NCBI RefSeq assembly: GCF_947492405.1
Contig: NZ_CANLMP010000001.1
Coordinates: 1,240,001-1,304,000 of the forward strand
Direction: 5' to 3'
DNA from: an uncultured Aquimarina sp.
Lineage (GTDB): Bacteria > Bacteroidota > Bacteroidia > Flavobacteriales > Flavobacteriaceae
Length of the DNA stretch: 64,000 nt
Position numbers and translations under genes: made by a program. The notes below the pieces were generated by a model. That model saw nothing but the letters and a program-made list of their open reading frames with translations. It did no database searches and was not told the DNA's origin. Below, piece after piece: positions 51,743 through 61,426 of this stretch (position 1 is the first letter of the stretch; the number at the start of each line of letters is the position of its first letter).

Positions 51743-54343
51743 ATGAATTTTAATAATTTCACTATAAAATCACAAGAAGCCATCCAGCAAGCACAACAGC
51801 TGGCTCAAGGCTTTGGTCATCAACAAATAGAAAACGAGCATATTTTCAAAGGTATTTTTAATGTCGATGAAAATGTGCTTCCCTTTATTTTAAAAAAACT
51901 TACGGTAAATATTAAGATATTACAGCAGGTTCTAGATAGTACATTAGAAAGTTTTCCTAAAGTGAGTGGCGGAGAAATACAATTATCCCGTGAAGCTGGA
52001 AAATCATTAAATGAAGCCAGTATTATTGCAAAAAAAATGGAGGATGAATATGTATCTATTGAACATTTGATCATTGCAATTTTTAAATCTAAAAGTAAAA
52101 TTGGTCAGATACTAAAAGATCAAGGTGTTACAGAAAAGCATTTAAAAGAAGTAATTAATGAAATACGCCAAGGCGAAAGAGTAACATCGCAAAGTGCAGA
52201 GGAAACGTATCAATCACTAAGTAAATATGCTAGGAACCTTAATGAGTTAGCAGAAAATGGTAAACTAGATCCTGTTATTGGTCGTGATGAGGAAATTCGT
52301 AGGATTTTACAAATCCTATCGCGTCGTACTAAAAATAATCCAATGCTAGTTGGAGAACCAGGAACTGGGAAAACAGCCATAGCCGAAGGGCTAGCACACC
52401 GAATTATTGCTGGAGATATTCCGGATAACCTACAAGACAAACAAATCTACTCTTTGGATATGGGCGCTTTGATTGCAGGAGCAAAATTCAAAGGAGAGTT
52501 TGAAGAACGTCTAAAAGCTGTGGTAAAAGAAGTAACCTCCAGTGATGGAAACATTGTTTTATTTATAGACGAAATTCATACACTAGTTGGAGCTGGCGGT
52601 GGTCAAGGCGCTATGGATGCTGCAAATATTCTAAAACCGGCATTAGCTAGAGGAGAATTACGTGCTATTGGAGCTACAACACTTGATGAATATCAAAAAT
52701 ATTTTGAAAAAGATAAAGCATTAGAAAGACGCTTCCAGAAGGTAGTTGTAGATGAACCAGATACAGAAAGTGCTATCTCAATTCTTCGCGGAATAAAAGA
52801 AAAGTACGAAACACATCACAAAGTTAGAATCAAAGATGAGGCAATTATTGCTGCTGTAGAATTATCTCAAAGATATATCACAAATAGGTTCTTACCAGAT
52901 AAAGCTATTGATCTAATGGATGAAGCTGCCTCAAAACTTAGAATGGAAATCAATTCAAAACCAGAAGAGCTTGATGTCTTAGATCGTAAGATCATGCAGC
53001 TAGAAATCGAAATTGAAGCCATCAAACGTGAAAATGATGAATCTAAACTGAAATCACTGAATGCGGATCTTGCAAATTTTAAAGAAGAACGAAATGAGAT
53101 TTTCTCTAAATGGCAAAGCGAAAAAGAAGTTGTAGATGCTATTCAAAACACTAAAACAAATATAGAAGAGTACAAACTTGAAGCTGAACGTGCTGAACGT
53201 AACGGTGATTATGGAAAAGTGGCAGAATTGCGATATGGAAAAATCAAAGATGCACAGGAAAATCTAGAAGTATTACAAGAACAACTTAGTCTACAGCAAA
53301 GTAAGTCTTCATTGATTAAAGAAGAAGTTACCAATGATGATATTGCTGAAGTTGTTGCTAAGTGGACCGGAATTCCAGTAACCAAAATGCTACAAAGTGA
53401 TCGTGAAAAATTACTGGTTCTGGAAAAAGAACTACAAAAAAGAGTTGTAGGACAGACAGAGGCAATTCAAGCAGTAAGTGATGCTGTAAGAAGAAGTCGC
53501 GCAGGATTACAAGATCAGAAAAAACCGATTGGATCTTTTCTATTTCTAGGAACCACAGGAGTTGGTAAAACAGAACTGGCCAAAGCGTTAGCAGAATATC
53601 TCTTTAATGATGAGAGTGCAATGACCAGAATAGATATGAGCGAATATCAGGAACGACATGCCGTAAGTAGATTGGTAGGTGCTCCTCCAGGATATGTTGG
53701 ATATGAAGAAGGAGGTCAATTAACAGAAGCTGTAAGAAGAAAGCCATATTCTGTTGTCTTATTAGATGAAATCGAAAAAGCGCATCCAGATACTTTTAAT
53801 ATTTTGTTACAGGTGTTAGACGAAGGTCGATTAACGGATAACAAAGGAAGAACAGCTGATTTTAGAAACACCATTATTATTATGACCAGCAATATGGGAG
53901 GTCATATAATCCAGGAAAAATTTGAAGCAGTAAAAGATGTAGATACAGCAATGGAAAGTGCTAAAATTGAAGTTCTTGGGTTACTTAAACAATCAGTTCG
54001 TCCGGAATTTTTAAACAGAATAGATGATATTATTATGTTTACTCCGCTCACTAAAGTAAATATTAAAGAAATTGTAAAGCTTCAGTTAAAGCATGTTTCT
54101 CATATGTTAGCACAACAAAACATAACACTGGATGCTACTGATGAAGCTGTTAATTTTCTTGCTGAAAAAGGTTTCCAACCAGAATTTGGTGCCAGACCTG
54201 TAAAGCGTACCATACAGAAAGAAGTGTTAAATTCTTTATCTAAAGAAATTCTAGCAGGCAAAGTATCAACAGAGAGCATCATATTACTGGATGAGTTTGA
54301 TAGTACTTTGGTATTCAGAAACCAGACGGATCTAGTACTTTAG
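51743..54343 (+). CDS. clpB: ATP-dependent disaggregase ClpB
   Basis: 866 residues. N-terminal Clp_N repeats (1-145), first AAA+ module with GEPGTGKT (Walker A) and VLFIDEIHTLVGAG, a long coiled-coil middle domain (about 410-525, IMQLEIEIEAIKREND), and the second AAA+ module with GTTGVGKT and VVLLDEIEKAH. The middle domain separates ClpB from ClpA/C. It resolves aggregates with DnaK in the cytoplasm and is heat-shock induced in other bacteria. Confidence 0.97.
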   Translation: MNFNNFTIKSQEAIQQAQQLAQGFGHQQIENEHIFKGIFNVDENVLPFILKKLTVNIKILQQVLDSTLESFPKVSGGEIQLSREAGKSLNEASIIAKKMEDEYVSIEHLIIAIFKSKSKIGQILKDQGVTEKHLKEVINEIRQGERVTSQSAEETYQSLSKYARNLNELAENGKLDPVIGRDEEIRRILQILSRRTKNNPMLVGEPGTGKTAIAEGLAHRIIAGDIPDNLQDKQIYSLDMGALIAGAKFKGEFEERLKAVVKEVTSSDGNIVLFIDEIHTLVGAGGGQGAMDAANILKPALARGELRAIGATTLDEYQKYFEKDKALERRFQKVVVDEPDTESAISILRGIKEKYETHHKVRIKDEAIIAAVELSQRYITNRFLPDKAIDLMDEAASKLRMEINSKPEELDVLDRKIMQLEIEIEAIKRENDESKLKSLNADLANFKEERNEIFSKWQSEKEVVDAIQNTKTNIEEYKLEAERAERNGDYGKVAELRYGKIKDAQENLEVLQEQLSLQQSKSSLIKEEVTNDDIAEVVAKWTGIPVTKMLQSDREKLLVLEKELQKRVVGQTEAIQAVSDAVRRSRAGLQDQKKPIGSFLFLGTTGVGKTELAKALAEYLFNDESAMTRIDMSEYQERHAVSRLVGAPPGYVGYEEGGQLTEAVRRKPYSVVLLDEIEKAHPDTFNILLQVLDEGRLTDNKGRTADFRNTIIIMTSNMGGHIIQEKFEAVKDVDTAMESAKIEVLGLLKQSVRPEFLNRIDDIIMFTPLTKVNIKEIVKLQLKHVSHMLAQQNITLDATDEAVNFLAEKGFQPEFGARPVKRTIQKEVLNSLSKEILAGKVSTESIILLDEFDSTLVFRNQTDLVL

Positions 54344-54372
54344 GCGACGAAAATGTTAATTAAATCTTAAAT

Positions 54373-54412
54373 AAAAAGGGTCGTTTTTTGTTAAAAACTG
54401 ACCCTTTTTTAT
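54373..54412 (+). terminator. Intrinsic terminator after clpB
   Basis: AAAAAGGGTC / GACCCTTTTTT stem with T6, 30 bases after the clpB stop. Confidence 0.87.
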
Positions 54413-54555
54413 TGTTATACGGGAAAAATCAACATTTAATAATCTTTCAAATAATCACGTTTTTACGGTTTTACCGTAGTTATCAACAGCTTTATTCTTA
54501 CATAGTTGATAAGTAATTCTTACAAGAGATAAAGTTTTAAGTAAATTGCTGCTTA

Positions 54556-55206
54556 ATGAAACCAACTTTAATATTATCTCTTTGTATACTTACTTCGGTG
54601 ATTTCTCTTGCGCAGGAAAAGAGGGAAATTTTGGCTGATATTAAAAGTAAATATTTACTTATTAGGGAACTTGTAGATAACAATACTCTTCGACAACATT
54701 ATTCGGATTATACTTGTGAAGAATCTCTTGAAAAAGGTGTTCTAACATTTTATTATAATAGTCGTGAACTAAAACACATCATCCATCGATATACTCAAGG
54801 ATATGTGTCTTACAAAGATGAATATTACATTTGGGACGATCAGCTATTCTTTGAATTCTCTACCCACAAAGTAAAATACCAAGATTATGAAAAAAACAGA
54901 AAAAAAAGAATTCAAAAAGTAGATGTAACATTGACTCTGGAAGAGCGATTCTATTTCCATGATTTCGAACCTATAAAATGCCAGTTTAAAGATTTTGAAA
55001 CTAGAAGTAACCGCGCTAAAAATCCAAAAACCAATTATGTAAGAAACCAGATTACGGATTGTAATCAAGCCAATAGAATTATTGAAAAATATAATGTCCT
55101 TTTAGAATACCAAAACATGATAATTGATGATTCCTGTATACTTCCCAGAAGTATTGCAAAAATCGTATCAGATGATGTAATATATAGTAACCTTGGTAGA
55201 AACTAA
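54556..55206 (+). CDS. Exported protein of unknown function
   Basis: 216 residues with a signal peptide (LTSVISLAQEK). The mature part has repeated aromatic strands (GVLTFYYNSRELKHIIHRY, VSYKDEYYIWDDQLFFEFS) and two Cys (CEESLEK, DCNQANR). No family recognised. Converges with the endonuclease gene, 11 bases apart. Confidence 0.7.
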   Translation: MKPTLILSLCILTSVISLAQEKREILADIKSKYLLIRELVDNNTLRQHYSDYTCEESLEKGVLTFYYNSRELKHIIHRYTQGYVSYKDEYYIWDDQLFFEFSTHKVKYQDYEKNRKKRIQKVDVTLTLEERFYFHDFEPIKCQFKDFETRSNRAKNPKTNYVRNQITDCNQANRIIEKYNVLLEYQNMIIDDSCILPRSIAKIVSDDVIYSNLGRN

Positions 55207-55217
55207 TAGATAGTATT

Positions 55218-57185
55218 TTACTTTATAATAATTCTTTTCATCACTGACATATCGTCGTGATATATTCGCATCAAATATAAGCCTGCAGATAGATTCAGAT
55301 CTATTATCGTTGTATCATTAAAAGGTTGCTTGATTAACCTATTTCCTAAGGCATCAAAAATTTCTACATCCCCACGTTTTCCTTTTGCTAATAAAGTAAT
55401 ATAATCACTTGCTGGGTTTGGGTAGACAGAAAAATCAAGTCTTTCATTCTCATTTATAGATAATGTATTAGACCAAGTTTGCCCCACATTATTACCCCAA
55501 ATATATTCAGCTAAATCAGGTTGATCGATAAACGGATTACGATTAAATTGCCAATTATAAATAATATTATTACGATTCATTTCAAAATCGTCTGGTGGAT
55601 CATTTCTATGCCAATCTAAAAGTGTTGCCAAATCTCCAAGTTCGGATATAGTATTATCTGTATCATCAGGGAAACCATTAACGACTTGTAAATCTTCATA
55701 CCTAGTTACAAGAAAAAAAATACCCCTTGCTACATCACCTTTCCAACTACTTTGATTTCCTGTAGGACCAGTATACTCTCCATAATGTTGATTTCCTCTA
55801 GAACTATTCTCATTAGAATCTGTCGCCCTCAATCCATGGGCATCTGAATTAGCATGACGCAATGAATCTGCATTTGTGGTAAGAAATCCAGACATACCAT
55901 CTGCGATATCATCAAATTCTCTCCAGTCTCCAAATTCTCCTAGAGACCTGGGATAGGTATGTTCTCTATTCCAAGTTTCTCCTGTATTCGTAAATCCCGC
56001 AAAATCCAATTTAGCCCTATTCTGCTCTGTATACAACAACCAAACCTGATTACTATTTTCAGGACTTTGATCGGCATTACTTAAGATTTCAACAATATCG
56101 GCATAAGAATGAGTTCTTACTGTAGTTGGATCGGCTACAATATCCTGAATAGCTTGTACCAAAGCAGCATCAGCTAGTCCTTCTAAAGAGCTATAATAAT
56201 CTACTGGCGCAGTACTAGTAACATTACCAAAGGTTGGGTTTAAAGGTGTTCCCCAGGGAGCCACAGTAAAATCATTGTCTACAATTCTTAGCTCTTTGTT
56301 ATCATTAAGACGTTTGAATCCTGAAGGAATTGATCCAAAAGTGATCTTCATCACCTCATCTCCTTCATCATCTGAATCATCAATGATCTGAATCGTATTA
56401 GTAACCGTATTCATTCCTGCTGGAATAGTTACAGTTGTACTACCGGAATAATCTGAAGTCGTAAAACTTTCATTAGTAATCGTAATATCAAAGATAAGGT
56501 CGCTCGTAACGTTCATCTCTGTTGTAAAAATAATATCAATACTATCCCCTTCATCAAACTGGTCTAATGACGTAGTAATCAAAATTCCATTAAACTGAAC
56601 ACCACTCCCATCATTAAGAGCTCCTGGAGTTGGAGTTTTTACTTCATAAGTGCCATCATCTTTTCGTTGAATAGATTCTGTAGTTTTGTTATTATTTTCA
56701 TCTTCATTGATTTGTTCCATTAATCCTAACAAAGCCATAAGACCTGTATCATCCGCATCATCAGTATCATGTATTAAAGCATCTAATAAATTAGTAGTAG
56801 TCGCTATTGTCCCCTCAGGAAAATCAACATCATTACCTAAATAAATTGCCGCTGCATCAGCTCCATTCTGTATAGTATTTTCGAACAATAAAAAATCTGG
56901 TACTGGCGAAACTTCAGGACCACCAATTAAGAAAATACCATTAATATCTGTAGTATAACCATCAAGATCAAGTATAAAGTAACTGGAATCACCCCCACTA
57001 GTAGAGCCGTTAAATAATACTAAAACCAATCCATCCAAAGAAAAATTAGGAGTATCAGATTTTAATTCTATAAATTCCTGCGTATCTGTACTTGGCGTAT
57101 CAGAATCTAATTCATTAATTACAACCTGTCCGAGAGAAACCTGAGAAAATAATATAGTAAAAACTAAGAGATAGATGTTTTTCAT
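55218..57185 (-). CDS. Secreted endonuclease I-family protein with lamin-tail-like, Calx-beta and type IX sorting regions
   Basis: 655 residues. Signal peptide; then a lamin-tail-like domain (VVINELDSDTPSTDTQEFIEL, about 20-180); a Calx-beta-like region (FDEGDSIDIIFTTEM, about 200-300); and an endonuclease I (EndA/NucM-type) domain with WNREHTYPRSLGEFG and SDAHGLRATDSNENSSRGN, where the His of REHTYP is the expected catalytic residue. A Por sorting domain (VYPNPASDYI ... SAGLYLMRI) closes it. It is probably an extracellular DNase. Confidence 0.88.
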   Translation of the reverse strand: MKNIYLLVFTILFSQVSLGQVVINELDSDTPSTDTQEFIELKSDTPNFSLDGLVLVLFNGSTSGGDSSYFILDLDGYTTDINGIFLIGGPEVSPVPDFLLFENTIQNGADAAAIYLGNDVDFPEGTIATTTNLLDALIHDTDDADDTGLMALLGLMEQINEDENNNKTTESIQRKDDGTYEVKTPTPGALNDGSGVQFNGILITTSLDQFDEGDSIDIIFTTEMNVTSDLIFDITITNESFTTSDYSGSTTVTIPAGMNTVTNTIQIIDDSDDEGDEVMKITFGSIPSGFKRLNDNKELRIVDNDFTVAPWGTPLNPTFGNVTSTAPVDYYSSLEGLADAALVQAIQDIVADPTTVRTHSYADIVEILSNADQSPENSNQVWLLYTEQNRAKLDFAGFTNTGETWNREHTYPRSLGEFGDWREFDDIADGMSGFLTTNADSLRHANSDAHGLRATDSNENSSRGNQHYGEYTGPTGNQSSWKGDVARGIFFLVTRYEDLQVVNGFPDDTDNTISELGDLATLLDWHRNDPPDDFEMNRNNIIYNWQFNRNPFIDQPDLAEYIWGNNVGQTWSNTLSINENERLDFSVYPNPASDYITLLAKGKRGDVEIFDALGNRLIKQPFNDTTIIDLNLSAGLYLMRIYHDDMSVMKRIIIK

Positions 57186-57307
57186 AACAATAAAATTAGC
57201 GTTACAAGATAGGTATAATATGTAGTTTATGAAGTTATCTTATTATTAAAAATTAAAACTAGCAAAAATCACAAATAGTCAATCAATAGTGTTAAAGTTT
57301 GACTCAC

Positions 57308-57331
57308 AAAATATACCATTCGGTATATTTT
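57308..57331. promoter_or_regulatory. TetR operator, autoregulatory
   Basis: AAAATATACC-ATTC-GGTATATTTT is a perfect palindrome with 10-bp arms, 30 bases upstream of the TetR ATG. The half-site ATATACC recurs before the thioesterase gene. Confidence 0.8.
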
Positions 57332-57361
57332 AATTATATTTGATTCATTAAGTTTAAATAA

Positions 57362-57958
57362 ATGTATACCAAAGCCGAACAAACTGCAGAATTTATAATC
57401 ACTACGGTTGCTCCTATTTTCAATAAAAATGGGTATGCTGCTACTAGTTTAAGTGATATAACCAAAGCTACTGGATTGACAAAGGGTGCTATTTATGGAA
57501 ATTTTAAAAACAAAGAAGAATTAGCCATTGCGGCTTTTACAATGACTGTAAAAAACATGCTAAGACGTATTACAGATCATCAAACTCTTAGTGACTCTTC
57601 AATAGAAAAGTTATTTCTAGTTACTGACTTTTATCGTAATTATTATGATTATAGTCAAGAACTAGGCGGTTGTCCTGTATTAAATATGGGAGTAGATGCT
57701 AAGCATCAAAATGCTGCTCTTTTTAAGTATGTACAATATACAATCGATAAAATACAAAATAATCTGGCACTACTATTAGATAGCGGAAAACAAGCAGGAG
57801 AAATACAATATGAAATTGATTCTATTTTATATGCTAAAAGATTATATACTATGATTGTTGGTGCAATTTTTATGACGCATACCATGGAAGATACTAGTTA
57901 CCTTCTACAAACAATGGATCAAATAGACTCCATTATTATAAATGAATTGAAGCTTTAA
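57362..57958 (+). CDS. TetR/AcrR-family transcriptional regulator
   Basis: 198 residues: N-terminal TetR HTH (NKNGYAATSLSDITKATGLTKGAIYGNFKNKEELA-like, about 20-55, given here as its start NKNGYAATSLSDI) and a ligand-binding C-terminal domain with GGCPVLNMGVD. It is preceded by a palindromic operator and followed by a second one before the thioesterase, so it is likely a repressor of itself and that gene. Confidence 0.92.
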   Translation: MYTKAEQTAEFIITTVAPIFNKNGYAATSLSDITKATGLTKGAIYGNFKNKEELAIAAFTMTVKNMLRRITDHQTLSDSSIEKLFLVTDFYRNYYDYSQELGGCPVLNMGVDAKHQNAALFKYVQYTIDKIQNNLALLLDSGKQAGEIQYEIDSILYAKRLYTMIVGAIFMTHTMEDTSYLLQTMDQIDSIIINELKL

Positions 57959-57975
57959 AACATTTTTTTTAAATC

Positions 57976-57999
57976 AAAATATACCGATTGGTATAAAAA
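57976..57999. promoter_or_regulatory. TetR operator before the thioesterase gene
   Basis: AAAATATACC-GATT-GGTATAAAAA matches the first operator in both half-sites, with spacer GATT. It ends 10 bases before the thioesterase ATG. Confidence 0.78.
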
Positions 58000-58009
58000 C
58001 ATACTACAT

Positions 58010-58495
58010 ATGACAACATTACCAAAAATCCTAGAAAGCAAAACTAAAATCAGATTCCAGCATTGTGATCTTTTTAATCATCTCAATAATGCAGAATATA
58101 TTAATTATATGATCAATGCTAGAGAAGATCAAATCATTGATCATTATAATCTAGATCTTTTTAAAATGGCACAAACCCAAGGTATAAGTTGGGTTGTTGG
58201 CACTAATCAAATTGCTTACTTACGACCAGCATTATTAATGGAAGATATTATTATTGACTCTCAACTTTTTTCATACACCGAGAACGAACTACATGTAGAA
58301 ATACGTATGTGGAATCATAATAAAACAGAGTTAAAAGCGGTTATGTGGAGCTCTTTTGTACATTTTAATTTGCTAAAACAAAAACGTTGGAATCATACTC
58401 CGGAACTGCTGGAATTGTTTAATTCTGTATTAAACCCTGTAGAAGCAACTACGTTTAATGAAAGAATTTCACAATTAAAACCGCAAAAGGTGTAA
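58010..58495 (+). CDS. Acyl-CoA thioesterase, 4HBT hotdog family
   Basis: 161 residues. The hotdog-fold 4HBT motif FQHCDLFNHLNNAEYINYM contains the conserved D/N-H-N pattern (Asp, His, Asn). The family hydrolyses acyl-CoA or 4-hydroxybenzoyl-CoA thioesters. It follows its own TetR-type operator 51 bases behind the TetR gene. Confidence 0.87.
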   Translation: MTTLPKILESKTKIRFQHCDLFNHLNNAEYINYMINAREDQIIDHYNLDLFKMAQTQGISWVVGTNQIAYLRPALLMEDIIIDSQLFSYTENELHVEIRMWNHNKTELKAVMWSSFVHFNLLKQKRWNHTPELLELFNSVLNPVEATTFNERISQLKPQKV

Positions 58496-58550
58496 CATTT
58501 ACTTTTCGACGGAGTCTTATAAATACATCAATCAACAAAACCTAACCAGT

Positions 58551-58676
58551 ATGAAGTCTTCTGGAGACCTTGGCTCCTCTCAAAAGAAGAGAAGCTCATA
58601 TTTTTTTATTGGATTTTTTATCATCGCTATCCTTTCTATGACTATTGTCGCTTGGCAATTAGGAATTCTAGGGTAA
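58551..58676 (+). CDS. Small single-pass membrane protein
   Basis: 41 codons starting MKSSGDLGSSQKKRSSYFF with a hydrophobic segment (about 17-38, ending SMTIVAWQLGILG). Positive residues before the helix suggest an inside-in, outside-out orientation. Not known to me, too short for similarity judgement, but the ATG, helix and stop are coherent. Confidence 0.5.
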   Translation: MKSSGDLGSSQKKRSSYFFIGFFIIAILSMTIVAWQLGILG

Positions 58677-58717
58677 CATTGTTCTAAACTGATATAAAAC
58701 CTCTATAAAATAACATA

Positions 58718-58748
58718 ACCCCAATGCGTATAAATTACGTCTTGGGGC
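58718..58748. repeat. Inverted repeat ACCCCAA/TTGGGGCT
   Basis: CCCCAA-TGCGT ... ACGTC-TTGGGG forms a stem with one mismatch, without a T-run. It may be a structured spacer or an old terminator. Confidence 0.35.
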
Positions 58749-58955
58749 TAATCTATATGCATTAACTCCAACTTTATAGTACCTAATACCAGAAAATTCG
58801 CTCCTCTTGTATCTTTACTTTAATTTTTTAACCATATTAATTATAACTTCATCGAAAAGCTTGTATATCCTATACTAAATAATGATTTCCTTCGTTAGCC
58901 TAAAATCTGGTTAACCAATGTTATCCCAATTAGTTAAATTCCTCAAATTCACATT

Positions 58956-60221
58956 ATGAAACTCAACTTTACATTTAGAAATCAATTTTCATTATTAACC
59001 TTTTTACTTATCGGAATATTTACTTTCAGTTCTTCTATGCACTCGCAAACGGTTGTAGAAAAATATGGAAGGTTACAAGTAAATGGCAGCTACGTAACTG
59101 CAGAAAATGGCGATAAGATAAGTCTCGCCGGAATGAGCTTATTCTGGAGTAATGCGGGTGATGGTGGTGACTTTTACAATAGTCAAACGGTAAATCACTT
59201 AGCAGATGATTGGAAAAACCCTATTATCAGAGCAGCACTCGGCGTTAAAGAGACCTGGGATGGTGGAACAGGTTATATAGATAATACAGCTGCTCAGAAA
59301 GCTAAGATCAGAACTGTTATCGACGCAGCTATAGCCAAAGGTGTTTATGTTATTATAGATTGGCATACACACGCAGCAGAAGTATATAAAGATGAAGCCG
59401 TAGCATTCTTTACTGAAATGGCAGAATTATATGGAAATAATGATCACGTTATCTACGAAATATATAATGAACCAATAAACCAATCTTGGAGTGATGTTAA
59501 AAGTTATGCTACTGATGTAATTGCTGGTATACGCTCTAAAGATCCAGATAATTTAATTATAGTAGGAAGCCCAACCTGGTCACAGGATGTAGACAAAGCA
59601 GCAGCAGATCCTATTATAGGTGACCCCAATCTGGCATACACCTTGCACTTCTATGCTAATACTCATAAACAATTTTTACGAGATCGAGCATTAGCTGCTA
59701 TGAATAGTGGTATTGCGTTATTTGTTACTGAATGGGGAACAACCGATGCCAGTGGAAATGGAGGATATAATCCTCAAGAATCAGAAATCTGGTTAAATTT
59801 TATGATTGAAAATCATATTAGCTATGTAAATTGGACGGTAGCTCATAAAAATGAAGATTCTTGTGTGGTGAGTCCTGGCGTTGGAATACAGGGACTTATA
59901 AACGGAAATCTTACAACATCAGGTATCTTTATTAGAAATCATTTAATTTCCCGTGCAGCAACATTGAGTATAGATGATTTTACTATTGATAACGTAAAAC
60001 TTTCATTAGACCAAAATCCAGTAAAAGAAATTCTTTCGGTAAATTCTACTATTGTAATTGATGATCTTACTATTTTTGATATGAACGGAAGATCTGTTTT
60101 TTATAAAAATATAAATAAAGACAATCCACAGGTTAACATTGGAAATTTACAAACAGGTAGTTACATTTTAAAAGTAAGTTCTAATAACACATCAACTACT
60201 ACGAAATTTGTAAAGTTATAG
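58956..60221 (+). CDS. GH5 endo-beta-1,4-glucanase with type IX sorting domain
   Basis: 421 residues. Signal peptide (SSSMHSQTVV). The catalytic domain of glycoside hydrolase family 5 (GH5_2-like) has predicted acid/base Glu172 in YEIYNEPI, nucleophile Glu259 in LFVTEWGT, and the conserved HTHAAEVY and LHFYANTH. The C-terminal Por domain (LSLDQNPVKEILSV ... LQTGSYILKV) mediates secretion by T9SS. An extracellular cellulase-type enzyme. Confidence 0.92.
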   Translation: MKLNFTFRNQFSLLTFLLIGIFTFSSSMHSQTVVEKYGRLQVNGSYVTAENGDKISLAGMSLFWSNAGDGGDFYNSQTVNHLADDWKNPIIRAALGVKETWDGGTGYIDNTAAQKAKIRTVIDAAIAKGVYVIIDWHTHAAEVYKDEAVAFFTEMAELYGNNDHVIYEIYNEPINQSWSDVKSYATDVIAGIRSKDPDNLIIVGSPTWSQDVDKAAADPIIGDPNLAYTLHFYANTHKQFLRDRALAAMNSGIALFVTEWGTTDASGNGGYNPQESEIWLNFMIENHISYVNWTVAHKNEDSCVVSPGVGIQGLINGNLTTSGIFIRNHLISRAATLSIDDFTIDNVKLSLDQNPVKEILSVNSTIVIDDLTIFDMNGRSVFYKNINKDNPQVNIGNLQTGSYILKVSSNNTSTTTKFVKL

Positions 60222-60252
60222 ATTCATAAAAATCTTATAAAACTTCTACTTA

Positions 60253-60286
60253 TAAAGCCTCTAAGAACTATCTTAGGGGTTTTATA
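60253..60286 (+). terminator. Intrinsic terminator after GH5
   Basis: AAAGCCTCTAAGA / TCTTAGGGGTTTT, a 13-bp stem with two G-U pairs and a four-base loop. The following T-run is short. Confidence 0.72.
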
Positions 60287-60293
60287 ATTTTAT

Positions 60294-61424
60294 ATGATTA
60301 AAAAAATCATTTTTCATTGGGTTAGCTCACTATTTATAGTCTATGGATTAGTTTCATGCGCTAGTATACCTAATAGTGAATCTGGAAATTCTTTTAAAAT
60401 TAGATACCTAGATGAATATGTAATATATAATGATTCTATTTTTGCAGGTTCAAAAATAGGAGGTCTGTCCGGTATTGAGTACCACAAAGAGCAGCATACA
60501 TATTATATTGTCTGTGATGATGCTAAAAATCCAAGATTTTACAAAGCTTCGATTTCTTTGGAAAAGAATAAATTCAATAAGATAACGCTGGATAGACTTA
60601 TAAAATTGAAGGATCCAAATAATCAATTTCTACATAAAAATGTAGCTGATCTGGAAGCTATAAGAACTTTCGAGAAGGATAAATTTATATTTACCAGTGA
60701 AGGAGCTATAAAACGCGACTACAATCCAGCTATTTTTATTACAAATGGTGCTGGAAATTATCAAAGTAAATTTCGGCTTCCCCCCTATTTCTTAACAGAT
60801 AGTACTTCTAAGAACAGACCAAGGCATAATGGCGTATTCGAAGGGTTAGTAAATGATATAAATAACAAAGGGTATTGGGCGGCTATGGAGCTTCCTTTAA
60901 AACTAGATGGAGAAGAACCAACGTTTGATAATTCAGGAGCTCCTATAAGAATTACGCATTTTAATGTAGATACAAATCAAGCAGATTTTCAATTTACATA
61001 TCCTCTGGATAAGCTCGCTAAAGATCCGAATGAAAAATTTGGAGTAAATGGAGTAACGGCACTACTGCAGCTTACTAAAAATCAATTCTTAATTGTAGAA
61101 CGCGGATATGCAGCCGGCTATGGAACACAAGGAAATACTGTAAGAATTTATTTAACTAATATACAAGACGCAACAAATACATTAGATTTTGAATCTCTAA
61201 AAGACAAAAAGTATCAATCAGCTACCAAGCAATTACTTTTTGATTTTGAATCTATTAGAAATCAACTGACTGATCAAATTGTTGATAATATAGAAGGAAT
61301 CACCTTTGGTCCTATATTAGCTAATGGAAATCAATCATTACTTTTGATTTCTGATAACAATTTTAATCCTATTTCAGAACAAATCAATCAATTGATATTA
61401 CTTGAACTCATTAAAACTCTATAG
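60294..61424 (+). CDS. Esterase-like phytase-family lipoprotein (PF13449 type)
   Basis: 376 residues with lipobox GLVSCASIP. The propeller-like pattern GGLSGIEYHKEQHTYYIVCDD, DLEAIRTFEKDKFIFTSEGA and GVFEGLVNDIN matches the esterase-like activity of phytase family. The ligand is unknown, and the propeller may hydrolyse phosphate or other esters. The next gene (61427) starts 2 bases later. Confidence 0.85.
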   Translation: MIKKIIFHWVSSLFIVYGLVSCASIPNSESGNSFKIRYLDEYVIYNDSIFAGSKIGGLSGIEYHKEQHTYYIVCDDAKNPRFYKASISLEKNKFNKITLDRLIKLKDPNNQFLHKNVADLEAIRTFEKDKFIFTSEGAIKRDYNPAIFITNGAGNYQSKFRLPPYFLTDSTSKNRPRHNGVFEGLVNDINNKGYWAAMELPLKLDGEEPTFDNSGAPIRITHFNVDTNQADFQFTYPLDKLAKDPNEKFGVNGVTALLQLTKNQFLIVERGYAAGYGTQGNTVRIYLTNIQDATNTLDFESLKDKKYQSATKQLLFDFESIRNQLTDQIVDNIEGITFGPILANGNQSLLLISDNNFNPISEQINQLILLELIKTL

Positions 61425-61426
61425 TC

